Shown piece after piece: positions 56,191-64,000 of a stretch of DNA of 64,000 nt; the stretch's first letter is position 1, and the number at the start of each line of letters is the position of its first letter. This DNA is from Paenibacillus mellifer (GTDB lineage Bacteria > Bacillota > Bacilli > Paenibacillales > Paenibacillaceae), in assembly GCF_023195895.1 (NCBI RefSeq), contig NZ_JALPRK010000017.1, positions 46,287-110,286 of the forward strand, given 5' to 3'. A program made the position numbers and the translations under genes. The notes beneath the pieces were generated by a model that had not been told where the DNA came from, ran no database searches, and worked only from the letters and a program-made list of their open reading frames with translations.

Positions 56191-57477
56191 GTGAAGCCTG
56201 TGAAAATAGGACTGCTCGGACTCGGCACGGTGGGGACTGGCGTTGTCCGAATCTTGGAAGGACATCAGGAGGATCTCAGCAGTCAGGTCGGCTCGCCGAT
56301 TGTCATCGAGAAGATCGCCGTGAAGACATTAGATAAATCACGCAGCATCGACGTGGACCCGCGTAAGCTGACAGAGGACCCCTGGTCGGTGATTCGCGAC
56401 CCGGAGATCGACGTCATCGTGGAAGTGATGGGCGGCGTTGATCAGACCAAAGCTTATATATTAGAGGCGCTGGAACGCGGCAAACATATCGTAACCGCCA
56501 ACAAGGACTTGATGGCCCTGTATGGCTCGGAGATTCTGGCCAAGGCGATGGAGCATCAATGCGACGTATTTTACGAAGCCAGTGTGGCCGGCGGCATCCC
56601 CATCATCCGGACGTTGATTGAAGGGTTCTCCTCCGATCGGATCATGAAAATCATGGGGATCGTCAATGGAACGACAAATTATATTCTGAGCAAAATGAGC
56701 CAGGAAGGCGCCTCCTACGAGGATGTGCTGAAGGAAGCGCAGCAGCTCGGTTATGCGGAGTCGGACCCGACCTCCGATGTGGAGGGATTGGATGCGGCCC
56801 GTAAGATGACGATTCTTGGGACGCTGGGCTTTCGCACGAACGTGGAATTGAATGATGTGCATGTCCGGGGGATTTCATCAGTGTCGAGGGAAGATATTTT
56901 ATATGCTAAGCGCCTCGGTTACGAGATGAAGCTGCTTGGCATCGCCGAACGGCAAGATGACGAATTCAGCATTACGGTGCAGCCGACCATGGTCAAAAAA
57001 ACGCATCCAATCGCGGCCGTAAACGGCGTTTACAACGCGGTGTACGTTCACGGGGAAGCCGTTGGCGAAACGATGTTCTATGGAGCAGGCGCCGGGGAGA
57101 TGCCTACCGCCACCTCTGTGGTCGCGGACCTGGTTGCTGTCGTTAAGAACCTCAAGCTTGGCGTCAACGGTTTGAAGGCGATCGTCCCGTATAAGCCGAA
57201 GAAGCTGAAAACGGACGAACAAATCGCCTACAAGAACTTCCTGTTGCTTCACGTCGACGACAAAGCTGGCGTATTGGCGCAAATCACTCAAGTGTTCGCC
57301 GAATACGAGGTCAGCCTGGAATCGGTCGTGCAATCGCCGAACACGAATTTGGACGGCGCTGAGATCATGATTGTGACGCACAACGCTAGCAAGGCTAGTA
57401 TGAATAAGGTTCTGGCCCATTTCGAATCGCTGGACGTCATCCATCGGATCAAAAGCGTGTACCGCGTAGAGGGATAA
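56191..57477 (+). CDS. hom: Homoserine dehydrogenase
   Basis: A 428-residue NAD(P)H enzyme that reduces aspartate semialdehyde to homoserine for threonine and methionine synthesis. The N-terminal Rossmann site is GLLGLGTVGTGVV (about 6-18), the catalytic region has TANKDLMA, YEASVAGGIPII and NGTTNYIL, and the C-terminal ACT domain (after ~350; HVDDKAGVLAQITQVFAEYEV) suggests feedback by threonine. GTG 56191 is the start after GGGAGGGGACG. thrC follows by 32 bases. Confidence 0.97.
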   Translation: MKPVKIGLLGLGTVGTGVVRILEGHQEDLSSQVGSPIVIEKIAVKTLDKSRSIDVDPRKLTEDPWSVIRDPEIDVIVEVMGGVDQTKAYILEALERGKHIVTANKDLMALYGSEILAKAMEHQCDVFYEASVAGGIPIIRTLIEGFSSDRIMKIMGIVNGTTNYILSKMSQEGASYEDVLKEAQQLGYAESDPTSDVEGLDAARKMTILGTLGFRTNVELNDVHVRGISSVSREDILYAKRLGYEMKLLGIAERQDDEFSITVQPTMVKKTHPIAAVNGVYNAVYVHGEAVGETMFYGAGAGEMPTATSVVADLVAVVKNLKLGVNGLKAIVPYKPKKLKTDEQIAYKNFLLLHVDDKAGVLAQITQVFAEYEVSLESVVQSPNTNLDGAEIMIVTHNASKASMNKVLAHFESLDVIHRIKSVYRVEG

Positions 57478-57509
57478 TCACATTAATCAGATAAAGGAGT
57501 TCTTATTGG

Positions 57510-58580
57510 ATGAGATATCTTGGATTGCTGGAAACGTACAAGGAATATTTGCCGGTGAACGACAAGACGCCGAAGTTAACACTGCAGGAAGGCAATACCC
57601 CGCTGGTTCGCGCCGAGAACCTCTCGAAGGAGCTGGGACTTGACCTATACTTCAAATATGAAGGGTTGAACCCGACTGGCTCGTTTAAGGATCGTGGTAT
57701 GGTCATGGCCGTTGCCAAAGCAGTCGAGGAAGGCAGCCGGACAATCATGTGCGCGTCTACGGGAAATACATCAGCCGCTGCTGCGGCTTACGCCGCCCGT
57801 GCAGGGATCGATTGTATCGTATTGATTCCCAATAACAACATTGCTCTCGGCAAGCTGGCTCAGGCGATGATCTACGGCGCGAAAGTGATCGCGATCGAAG
57901 GAAACTTCGACCGGGCGCTCGAGATTGTGCGCGACATTACCGCCAAGCATCCGATCACGTTGGTGAACTCGGTGAACCCTTACCGCATCGAAGGCCAGAA
58001 AACGGCGGCATTCGAAGTGTGCGACCAACTAGGGAAGGCGCCTGACGTATTGGCGATTCCCGTCGGCAACGCCGGTAACATCTCGGCTTACTGGAAAGGC
58101 TTCAAGGAATATCATGAGCGTGGCAAATCGACTTCCTTGCCGCGGATGGTCGGTTTCGAAGCCGAAGGTGCGATGGCGATTGTCAAAGGCGAACCGATCC
58201 TGGAACCGGAAACCATTGCGACCGCCATCCGGATCGGTAACCCGGCAAGCTGGAAGACGGCTGTTGCTGCAGCGGAAGAATCCGGCGGGCAGATCAATTA
58301 TGTAACGGATGATGAAATTCTCGACGCGTATCGGACCATTGCCGCCAAGGAAGGCATCTTTGCCGAGCCGGCTTCGGCTGCTTCTATCGCCGGCGTTTAT
58401 AAATTGCATCGGGAAGGTTATTTCAAAGGCGGAGAGACAGTGGTCTGCGTATTGACGGGGCATGGCCTGAAGGACCCGAATATCGCCATCAAGAGCATCG
58501 GCGGCGAACCGCTGGTCGTGCAGGACACGGAAGAAGCGGTGTTGGATGCAATCGCCAAGCTGCAAGGAGCCCGGGCATGA
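57510..58580 (+). CDS. thrC: Threonine synthase
   Basis: A 356-residue PLP enzyme that converts O-phosphohomoserine to threonine. Lys60 in [11 protein letters not shown] is the PLP lysine; [17 protein letters not shown] and the phosphate loop [13 protein letters not shown] follow. The length matches the short Bacillus class. Start at ATG 57510 behind AAAGGAG. It overlaps thrB by 4 bases (ATGA). Confidence 0.97.
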   Translation: MRYLGLLETYKEYLPVNDKTPKLTLQEGNTPLVRAENLSKELGLDLYFKYEGLNPTGSFKDRGMVMAVAKAVEEGSRTIMCASTGNTSAAAAAYAARAGIDCIVLIPNNNIALGKLAQAMIYGAKVIAIEGNFDRALEIVRDITAKHPITLVNSVNPYRIEGQKTAAFEVCDQLGKAPDVLAIPVGNAGNISAYWKGFKEYHERGKSTSLPRMVGFEAEGAMAIVKGEPILEPETIATAIRIGNPASWKTAVAAAEESGGQINYVTDDEILDAYRTIAAKEGIFAEPASAASIAGVYKLHREGYFKGGETVVCVLTGHGLKDPNIAIKSIGGEPLVVQDTEEAVLDAIAKLQGARA

Positions 58581-59533
58581 TTCGCCAAGAAGGCGTCCGG
58601 GTGAAGGTGCCGGCGAGTACGGCAAATTTAGGTCCTGGCTTCGATACGCTGGGGATGGCGCTGAATCTCTATTCCTGGATCGAAATGAAACCGGTCGATT
58701 CCACGGTTTTCCGCCTGCATGGGGGAAACCTGGAGGGGCTGCCGACCGATAAAAGCAATTTGGTGTATCAAGTCGCGCAATCAGTGTTCGCGGAAGCCGG
58801 CGTGACTTTACCGGAACTGGAAATCTCGATGAAATCGGATATTCCGCTGACTCGGGGGCTTGGCAGCAGCGCTTCGGCGATCGTCGGGGCGCTGTTTGCC
58901 GCCAATTTGCTGATCGGAGAACCCTTGAGCCAAGCGAAGCTGTTCGACATGGCGACGGCGCTGGAGAAGCATCCGGACAATGTGGGTGCTTCCCTTTTCG
59001 GCGGGATCATCACTGCCGTCTGGGACGGAACTCACGCGGATGTGCTGCGCATCGAGCCGCCGGCGGATTTAGAGGTGCTAGTGGCCATCCCTGATTTTCA
59101 GTTGTCCACCTCCAAGGCTCGCGAGGCGCTGCCTAAGCAAATCAGTCTGCAGGATGCGGTATACAACGTCAGCCGTACGTCCTTGCTGACCGCGGCGCTG
59201 ACCGCCGGCCGATTGGACCTGATCCCGGCCGCTATGCGCGATCGGCTGCATCAGCCTTACCGGGCTTCGCTTGTGCCGGGCATGGCGCGGATTCTTGAGG
59301 AGGCGACGGCCCACGGGGCGTTAGGCGCTGCCTTGAGCGGGGCTGGCCCAACACTGCTCTGTTTAACGGATCGCCGCCAGGGTGCGGACGATCAGCTTGA
59401 AGCGTTCCTGCTTGAAGTGCTTGGCGAGCAGGGCATCACCGCGCAGACAATGCGGCTGAAACCTTGCACAATGGGGACCGTGGCGCTTACTATGGAGAGT
59501 GAAGGTTCATTTTTGGATTATATCCAGGCTTAA
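58577..59533 (+). CDS. thrB: Homoserine kinase
   Basis: A 318-residue GHMP-family kinase that phosphorylates homoserine, giving the substrate of ThrC. The ATP motif [12 protein letters not shown] (near residue 90), N-terminal [18 protein letters not shown] and the C-terminal [12 protein letters not shown] block are typical. The ATG start lies within the thrC stop (ATGA), so the three threonine genes are translationally linked. Confidence 0.96.
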   Translation: MIRQEGVRVKVPASTANLGPGFDTLGMALNLYSWIEMKPVDSTVFRLHGGNLEGLPTDKSNLVYQVAQSVFAEAGVTLPELEISMKSDIPLTRGLGSSASAIVGALFAANLLIGEPLSQAKLFDMATALEKHPDNVGASLFGGIITAVWDGTHADVLRIEPPADLEVLVAIPDFQLSTSKAREALPKQISLQDAVYNVSRTSLLTAALTAGRLDLIPAAMRDRLHQPYRASLVPGMARILEEATAHGALGAALSGAGPTLLCLTDRRQGADDQLEAFLLEVLGEQGITAQTMRLKPCTMGTVALTMESEGSFLDYIQA

Positions 59534-59563
59534 AGGGCGGATAAACCGGCTGCATTCAATCGA

Positions 59564-59611
59564 TTTGGAGCACCGAGACCGTTGGATGAAGTTAGGGAGT
59601 GAGTAGTGGAG
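59564..59611 (+). repeat. Dispersed repeat, copy D (5' end only)
   Basis: TTTGGAGCACCGAG then GGTTGAACGAAG-like and TAGGGAGTGAGTAG match the left third of copy B. It ends against the pheA ATG and includes the pheA SD. Confidence 0.75.
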
Positions 59612-60508
59612 ATGAAACGAATAGCATTGCTGCCGGAAGGCTCGGTGTCCCATGAAGCAGCGCTGCACCTGTTCGGCGATGAGCCGGTGGAACTGCTCCA
59701 TTTCAAGCAGATTTCCGATGTATTCTTGGCTACTGTCAGCGGTCACAGTGATTACAGCGTCATCCCCATGGAGAACACGATCGAAGGCTCTGTCAGCCTC
59801 CATATGGACTGGCTTGTCCATGAGGTGGATATTCCGATGCAGATCGAATGGGTATATCCTTCCATCCAGAATTTGATCGGTAAACGGGAGGAGTTTCAAT
59901 CGGGAGAACAACCTGGCGATATTGATTACTCCAAAGTGACGAAGGTGTTGTCTCACCCCGTTGCGATGGCTCAGTGCCTGCAATTTATCCGTTCACGGAT
60001 GCCAAGAGCGGAATTGGAGCATGCGGGCAGCACTTCGGAAGCCGTGGAATTGGTGAAGAAGAATCCGGGACAAGGTTGGATGGCGATCGGGACGGCACTC
60101 GGGGCCAAACGGTACGGTTTGGATGTCCTGGCCCGCCAAGTGACGGACCACGATAACAACTATACCCGGTTTGTTCTAATCGGCCCTCGGCCGCTGGAAC
60201 CGGCAATCCCGGCAGCCCAGAACAAAACAAGCCTGCTTGTGACGCTGCCGGAGGATTTTCCAGGTGCCTTGCATCAGGTATTGTCCGCGTTCGCATGGCG
60301 TAAACTGAATTTATCGCGGATTGAGTCGCGCCCTACCAAGAAACGGCTTGGAAATTACTACTTTATTATGGATGTGCTTGAATCTCTTGATGCGGTGCTG
60401 CTTAAATCCGCAATTGGAGAAATCGAGGCATTGGGTTGTCAGGTACGCGTATTGGGGAGTTATCCCAGCTTATCGTTTGGAGAACAAAAAGCGGAGGTGC
60501 CAAAATAA
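59606..60508 (+). CDS. pheA: Prephenate dehydratase
   Basis: A 300-residue enzyme that turns prephenate into phenylpyruvate for phenylalanine synthesis. The catalytic-domain blocks are VIPMENTIEGSV, LSHPVAMAQC, and DHDNNYTRFVLIG (the conserved T-R-F). The C-terminal ACT domain (after ~210) has LPEDFPGALHQVLSAFAWRKLNLSRIESRP, where the ESRP motif binds phenylalanine for feedback. GTG 59606 is 6 bases after AGGGAG (59594-59599); ATG 59612 two codons later is the alternative. The start region lies inside repeat copy D. Confidence 0.94.
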   Translation: MEMKRIALLPEGSVSHEAALHLFGDEPVELLHFKQISDVFLATVSGHSDYSVIPMENTIEGSVSLHMDWLVHEVDIPMQIEWVYPSIQNLIGKREEFQSGEQPGDIDYSKVTKVLSHPVAMAQCLQFIRSRMPRAELEHAGSTSEAVELVKKNPGQGWMAIGTALGAKRYGLDVLARQVTDHDNNYTRFVLIGPRPLEPAIPAAQNKTSLLVTLPEDFPGALHQVLSAFAWRKLNLSRIESRPTKKRLGNYYFIMDVLESLDAVLLKSAIGEIEALGCQVRVLGSYPSLSFGEQKAEVPK

Positions 60509-61386
60509 TGGCAGAGCAATGGATTTACTTAGATGGACAATTCGTAACTAAAGATCAAGCAAAGGTTTCCGTATACGACCATGGATTTTTATACGGGGAC
60601 GGCATTTTCGAAGGCATCCGCATTTATAACGGAAATATTTTTAAATGCAAGGAGCATCTGGACCGTCTTTACGATTCAGCAAAATCCATCATGTTGGAGA
60701 TTCCGCTGACGTATCAAGAAATGGAGGATGCGCTGGTCGAGACGCTTCGCCGCAATGAGCTGCGTAACGGTTACATCCGTCTGGTTGTTTCCCGTGGCGC
60801 CGGTAACTTAGGGTTAGATCCGAACCGCTGTCCGAAAGCATCGGTCGTCATCATTGTTGAGCAACTCGCCATCTACTCGGAGGAAGCTTACAAGACCGGG
60901 TTGAAAACCGTGTCGGTATCGACGCGCCGCAACATTCCCGATGCTTTGAATCCGAAAATCAAATCGCTGAATTATTTGAACAATATTTTGGTGAAAATCC
61001 AGTCGAACCTGTCCGGCGCAGGCGAAGCAATCATGCTGAACGCGCAAGGGTACGTCACGGAGGGCTCGGGCGATAATATTTTCATCATCAAGAACGGAAT
61101 GATCACCACCCCTCCTTGTTATTTGGGCGCTTTGGACGGGATTACCCGACAGGCGATCATCGAAATCTGCCGCAAGAGAGGCTACAGCATCCAAGAACAG
61201 CCGTTTACGCTTCACGATGTGTATGTCGCTGACGAGGTGTTCCTGACAGGGACAGCTGCCGAGGTTATCGCCGTGCGTGAAGTCGACGGCCGCATCATCG
61301 GTGAGGGACATGCCGGTCCAATCACGCTGAAGCTGCTGGAGGAATTCCGTGCGATCGTAGATCAGGACGGATTGAAGGTTTGGTAA
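60508..61386 (+). CDS. ilvE: Branched-chain amino acid aminotransferase (class IV)
   Basis: A 292-residue PLP class IV aminotransferase. N-terminal YDHGFLYGDGIFEGIRIY is typical of IlvE; the PLP lysine is Lys152 in KIKSLNYLNN, and ITEGSG-type and GITRQAIIEI blocks follow (VTEGSGDNIF; LGALDGITRQ). IlvE makes the last transfer in Leu, Ile and Val synthesis; D-amino acid aminotransferases look similar, so substrate is likely rather than certain. ATG 60508 overlaps the pheA stop (TAATG) with GCGGAGGTG as SD. A terminator follows. Confidence 0.9.
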   Translation: MAEQWIYLDGQFVTKDQAKVSVYDHGFLYGDGIFEGIRIYNGNIFKCKEHLDRLYDSAKSIMLEIPLTYQEMEDALVETLRRNELRNGYIRLVVSRGAGNLGLDPNRCPKASVVIIVEQLAIYSEEAYKTGLKTVSVSTRRNIPDALNPKIKSLNYLNNILVKIQSNLSGAGEAIMLNAQGYVTEGSGDNIFIIKNGMITTPPCYLGALDGITRQAIIEICRKRGYSIQEQPFTLHDVYVADEVFLTGTAAEVIAVREVDGRIIGEGHAGPITLKLLEEFRAIVDQDGLKVW

Positions 61387-61406
61387 GAACGCGCGCGAGC
61401 TGGCAT

Positions 61407-61448
61407 AAATCCTATTTTCCTTGACCTAAGAGGGAGATAGGATTTTTT
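61407..61448 (+). terminator. Intrinsic terminator after ilvE
   Basis: A 9-bp AAATCCTAT/ATAGGATTT stem around a purine/pyrimidine-complementary loop, ending in T6. Confidence 0.8.
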
Positions 61449-61550
61449 CTTTTCCTGGATGTCAAAAACCGGGCGTCTGCATAGGATGTAATAAATGGGC
61501 CCCGGGCGATCATCACGTACCGGAGAAGAAACCTAGGAGGTCTTTATCGC

Positions 61551-63656
61551 GTGAAAATCCATATTGTGAAAAAAGGCGATACTTTGTTTGAGCTCTCAAA
61601 AAAGTATAACGTGCCTCTGGAGAAACTGAACGAAGCTAACCCGCAGTTCGCCAATCCGGATCAGTTGAACGTCGGCGACAAAGTGAAGATTCCGGCCGTG
61701 GCTGTGCCGATCGGCGGTGAACCGGGCAATATCTACAAGCACATCGTGAAGCAAGGGGACACGTTGTGGAAGTTGTCCAAAGCCTGGGGATTGCCTTTGC
61801 AGACCCTAATTGCAGCAAATCCTCAGCTTGGCGATCCGAACCAGTTGAAGGTAGGGGATACTGTAAATATACCTACGGGGACGGGAGCGCCCGGCGGTGG
61901 GGCCGCCAACCCGCCAGGACCTAACATGAGTTTGTCGCCGGCACAAACCGGTAAGAAGAACACAGCCCCTATTGCCGGTGCGGGGACGAAAGCTCCAACA
62001 GGTGTCAAACCGGAAATGACGGCGCCGAAGCCGCCGAAAATGGAAGTTCCCAAGGTAGAGCCTATTCAAACGGAAAAGCCGAAACCGAAGGAAGAACCGG
62101 CGAAGGTAGAACCAGCGAAGGTAGAACCCATCAATGTGGAGCCGCCGAAGCAGCAACCGGTGCATGTCGAACCACCTAAAACAGTACCTATGGAGATCAA
62201 AATTGAAGTGGAGCAAATTCAATACGAGTCCACGAAACTCCAGCCGATCCAATATCAGCCGCAAAAGCAGGAACCGGTTAAAGTTGAACCCTATAAATAT
62301 CAACCGATGAATACCGCACCTAACAACTATGGACCAACGAACGTCAGTCCCTATGGTTATGAGCCGATGAAAGGCGAACCAACGGGAGTCAGTCCCTATG
62401 GTTATGAGCCGATGAAAGGCGAATCAACGGGAGTCAGTCCCTATGGCTATGAGCCAATGAAGGGCGAACCAACAGGAGTCAGCCCCTATGGTTATGAGCC
62501 GATGAACGGCGAACCAACTGGAGTCAGTCCTTATGGCTATGAGCCAATGAAAGGCGAACCAACTGGAGTCAGTCCTTATGGCTATGAGCCAATGAAAGGC
62601 GAACATGCAGGAGTCAGTCCGTATGGTTATGAGCCGATGAAAGGCGAACATGCAGGAGTCAGTCCGTATGGTTATGAGCCGATGAAAGGTGAACCAACGG
62701 GAGTTAGCCCTTATGGTTATGAGCCGATGAAAGGCGAACCTACAGGAGTCAGTCCTTATGCTTATGGGCCGAATGCGCAACCTAGCTTGTACGCACATTC
62801 CTCGTATCCGAGTTATGGTATGCCACAGTTCTATCCAACACAACAATCTCCGACTGTACTTCCTGCTATGGGTTACGCCCCATCGCCATGCGGGTGCTCG
62901 GGAGCTACCCCGTATCCGTATACGGACCAGGAAGCTTATCCTCCATTTTATCAATATCCGGTGGCAGCCGAACCTGTATCCGCTTTTTACGACAACACTC
63001 CAATGCCACAGCAACCATCAGCACTCTCCCCGACGGAAGGGGAGTACCCGGGGATTTCAAATGTGAATGCACCTTTCTCACAAATGCCCGACTTGGGAGG
63101 AGTAAGCCCATACGCTAGTCAAGCGCTAAACGCGGGGTATCAGCCTTACGGGAACTTGCCGCAAGCCGTATCCCCTGAATCGTATGGCAACACCTTCTAT
63201 CCTCAGACGATGGATTGGGGACATCAAGCGGGACATATGCCTTGTTTTGGTCCGCCCGTTCCAGGTTATCCTACTTCAGTATTGCCAGCCGCTTATTCCG
63301 TTCCTCCGATGCCTGGGTATCCGATGGCTTATCCTGGGGAGAACAATCTGGCTCCGATCGCCAACGAATCATTAAAAGGGGAAGTTGGCGGGATCGAAAA
63401 TATGAAGGGGCACCTTGGCCGGGAGATCCAGGCTTCAGCATCCAACGATGAATCGGAGGGTAGCGGGCAAAAAAAAACAGAAACCAAATCTAGAACGCAA
63501 GCTTCCCCCAAGAAAAACGTGAAAATTTCAGGCCGTCTTGACTCACAATCAACTACAAGTAAACAGAGTAAAACCGGCGCAGGGACGGCTACTTCAAAAC
63601 CTCGGCAGCGTGCCAACAAAACGAATGGACGACGGAATCCATGGATTAACGATTAA
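61551..63656 (+). CDS. safA: SafA-like spore coat morphogenetic LysM protein with tandem repeats
   Basis: A 701-residue protein with two N-terminal LysM motifs (1-48, HIVKKGDTLFELSKKY to GDKVKIP; about 62-110, HIVKQGDTLWKLSKAW to GDTVNIP) that bind peptidoglycan or chitin-like glycans. A Pro/Lys/Glu-rich linker follows (~150-260). Next come nine tandem 15-residue repeats of the form VSPYGYEPMKGEPTG (~265-400), a long Pro/Tyr/Gln-rich region and a basic tail ending in GRRNPWIND. SafA of B. subtilis has the N-terminal LysM and lies in the same chromosomal neighbourhood as pheA-obg. GTG 61551 is the start behind TAGGAGG. A coat role is inferred. Confidence 0.8.
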   Translation: MKIHIVKKGDTLFELSKKYNVPLEKLNEANPQFANPDQLNVGDKVKIPAVAVPIGGEPGNIYKHIVKQGDTLWKLSKAWGLPLQTLIAANPQLGDPNQLKVGDTVNIPTGTGAPGGGAANPPGPNMSLSPAQTGKKNTAPIAGAGTKAPTGVKPEMTAPKPPKMEVPKVEPIQTEKPKPKEEPAKVEPAKVEPINVEPPKQQPVHVEPPKTVPMEIKIEVEQIQYESTKLQPIQYQPQKQEPVKVEPYKYQPMNTAPNNYGPTNVSPYGYEPMKGEPTGVSPYGYEPMKGESTGVSPYGYEPMKGEPTGVSPYGYEPMNGEPTGVSPYGYEPMKGEPTGVSPYGYEPMKGEHAGVSPYGYEPMKGEHAGVSPYGYEPMKGEPTGVSPYGYEPMKGEPTGVSPYAYGPNAQPSLYAHSSYPSYGMPQFYPTQQSPTVLPAMGYAPSPCGCSGATPYPYTDQEAYPPFYQYPVAAEPVSAFYDNTPMPQQPSALSPTEGEYPGISNVNAPFSQMPDLGGVSPYASQALNAGYQPYGNLPQAVSPESYGNTFYPQTMDWGHQAGHMPCFGPPVPGYPTSVLPAAYSVPPMPGYPMAYPGENNLAPIANESLKGEVGGIENMKGHLGREIQASASNDESEGSGQKKTETKSRTQASPKKNVKISGRLDSQSTTSKQSKTGAGTATSKPRQRANKTNGRRNPWIND
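62343..62747 (+). repeat. Nine 45-bp tandem repeats in the safA-like gene
   Basis: Nine in-frame units of 45 bases starting at 62343, 62388 and so on, with a tenth partial unit (VSPYAYGP). Changes between units are few: GEPTG, GESTG and GEHAG at the unit end, MKG or MNG in the middle. Confidence 0.95.
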
Positions 63657-63667
63657 GATAAATCGGA

Positions 63668-63702
63668 GCGGGGGGAGATAGATCCCCCTGCTTTGTATTT
63701 TG
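63668..63702 (+). terminator. Intrinsic terminator after the safA-like gene
   Basis: AGCGGGGGGA pairs with TCCCCCTGCT (63668-63677 with 63684-63693, one G-T pair); TTTGTATTTT follows. Confidence 0.8.
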
Positions 63703-63735
63703 TCAGAGTTGTTTACATTTCCTCTAGGAAGGGAC

Positions 63736-63764
63736 TTGAGCCTGCAAGCGGAATGTGATATATT
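63736..63764 (+). promoter_or_regulatory. rRNA operon promoter P1
   Basis: TTGAGC (63736-63741), 17-bp spacer, TATATT (63759-63764). Confidence 0.65.
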
Positions 63765-63864
63765 AAATGTCCCCCGAAAACTACTAGAAAATTGGTTTGA
63801 GGGAGGAGCAATAGAGAGAAACGAGCTGCCAATCACTTGGAACAAAATGCTTAATAAAAAGTGC

Positions 63865-63893
63865 TTGATATTCTGTTCTCGATATGTTATATT
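63865..63893 (+). promoter_or_regulatory. rRNA operon promoter P2
   Basis: TTGATA (63865-63870), 17-bp spacer, TATATT (63888-63893), followed by the leader. Tandem promoters are usual for Bacillales rrn operons. Confidence 0.75.
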
Positions 63894-63899
63894 ATTTAA

Positions 63900-64000
63900 G
63901 TCGCCGCTGAAACGCAGCGGTGAATGAAAGAACGAAGTTGATCTTTGAAAACTGAACAACGAGTGAGTAATAACTGAGATTTTAAATCTCGTCAGTTTGT
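63900..64000 (+). ncRNA. Leader of an rRNA operon (16S gene lies beyond the window)
   Basis: A CCGCTG-AAACG-CAGCGG hairpin is followed by GATCTTTGAAAACTGAACAA, the boxA-like antitermination/processing sequence seen before 16S genes in this group. The 16S 5' end is not reached. The gap 63703-64000 holds only these signals and the two promoters. Confidence 0.75.

Noticed and set aside
62343..62747. 45-bp repeats as a CRISPR or satellite
   Set aside because: No spacers; the array is in frame inside a protein gene and keeps a 15-residue unit.
63700..63927. 75-codon open frame before the rRNA leader
   Set aside because: It covers both rRNA promoters, has no SD, and its sequence resembles no protein I know.

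Overview
The window looks like a chromosomal segment of a spore-forming Paenibacillaceae member (Paenibacillus-like). The evidence is endospore genes (spoVID, spoIIB, spoIVFA/FB, spo0B, a SafA-like LysM protein), Bacillales gene order (ysoA-like/tig/clpX/lonB/lonA/engB/hem; spoIIB/maf/radC/mreBCD/minCD/spoIVF/rplU/prp/rpmA/spo0B/obg/pheB), a valine T-box, an L21 leader, and Shine-Dalgarno (SD) sites of the GGAGG type. The genus is inferred from layout; no database was searched. Every protein gene reads on the + strand; the only minus-strand gene is one tRNA-Arg. I saw no insertion sequence, prophage or CRISPR array.

Region by region: 1-3.2 kb holds an L-lactate dehydrogenase-family gene, a GNAT acetyltransferase broken at a G10 run, an alpha/beta hydrolase and a DUF1801 protein. 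3.2-3.95 kb is an intergenic stretch with a ~52-bp-spaced degenerate repeat and tRNA-Arg(UCU). 3.95-15.1 kb is protein quality control (YsoA-like, trigger factor, ClpP, ClpX, LonB, LonA, GTPase EngB) with ispG inserted. 15.2-24.9 kb holds an unknown gene, speD, then tetrapyrrole synthesis: hemA, precorrin-2 dehydrogenase, hemC, a CobA-HemD fusion, hemB, hemL, and a pseudouridine synthase. 25.0-32.7 kb holds spoVID, T-box-controlled valS, two copies of a dispersed repeat, folC and murC.

32.8-40.7 kb is a glycerol-phosphate scavenging module: glpP (antiterminator), a HAD phosphatase, a UgpB/A/E-like ABC importer without its own ATPase, and a secreted glycerophosphodiesterase interrupted by an in-frame amber codon. 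Two leaders in this module share the same 13-nt sequence in the same place: between an upstream GGGT and the left arm of an intrinsic terminator. That is the expected layout of GlpP-controlled antitermination, and I regard it as the most interesting regulatory signal here.

40.8-55.6 kb is the cell shape, division and sporulation cluster, and 55.6-61.4 kb is amino-acid synthesis (pheB, hom, thrC, thrB, pheA, an IlvE-like aminotransferase). 61.5-63.7 kb is a LysM coat protein with nine 15-residue repeats. The window ends inside the leader of what looks like an rRNA operon with two tandem promoters, before the 16S gene.

A hairpin-rich dispersed repeat occurs four times, whole or partial (29.6, 29.7, 43.6 and 59.6 kb). 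One copy appears to supply the -35 hexamer of the mreB promoter and another lies over the SD/start region of pheA. Two genes (ysoA-like, mreC) have their best SD placed for ATT and CTG codons rather than for a conventional start.
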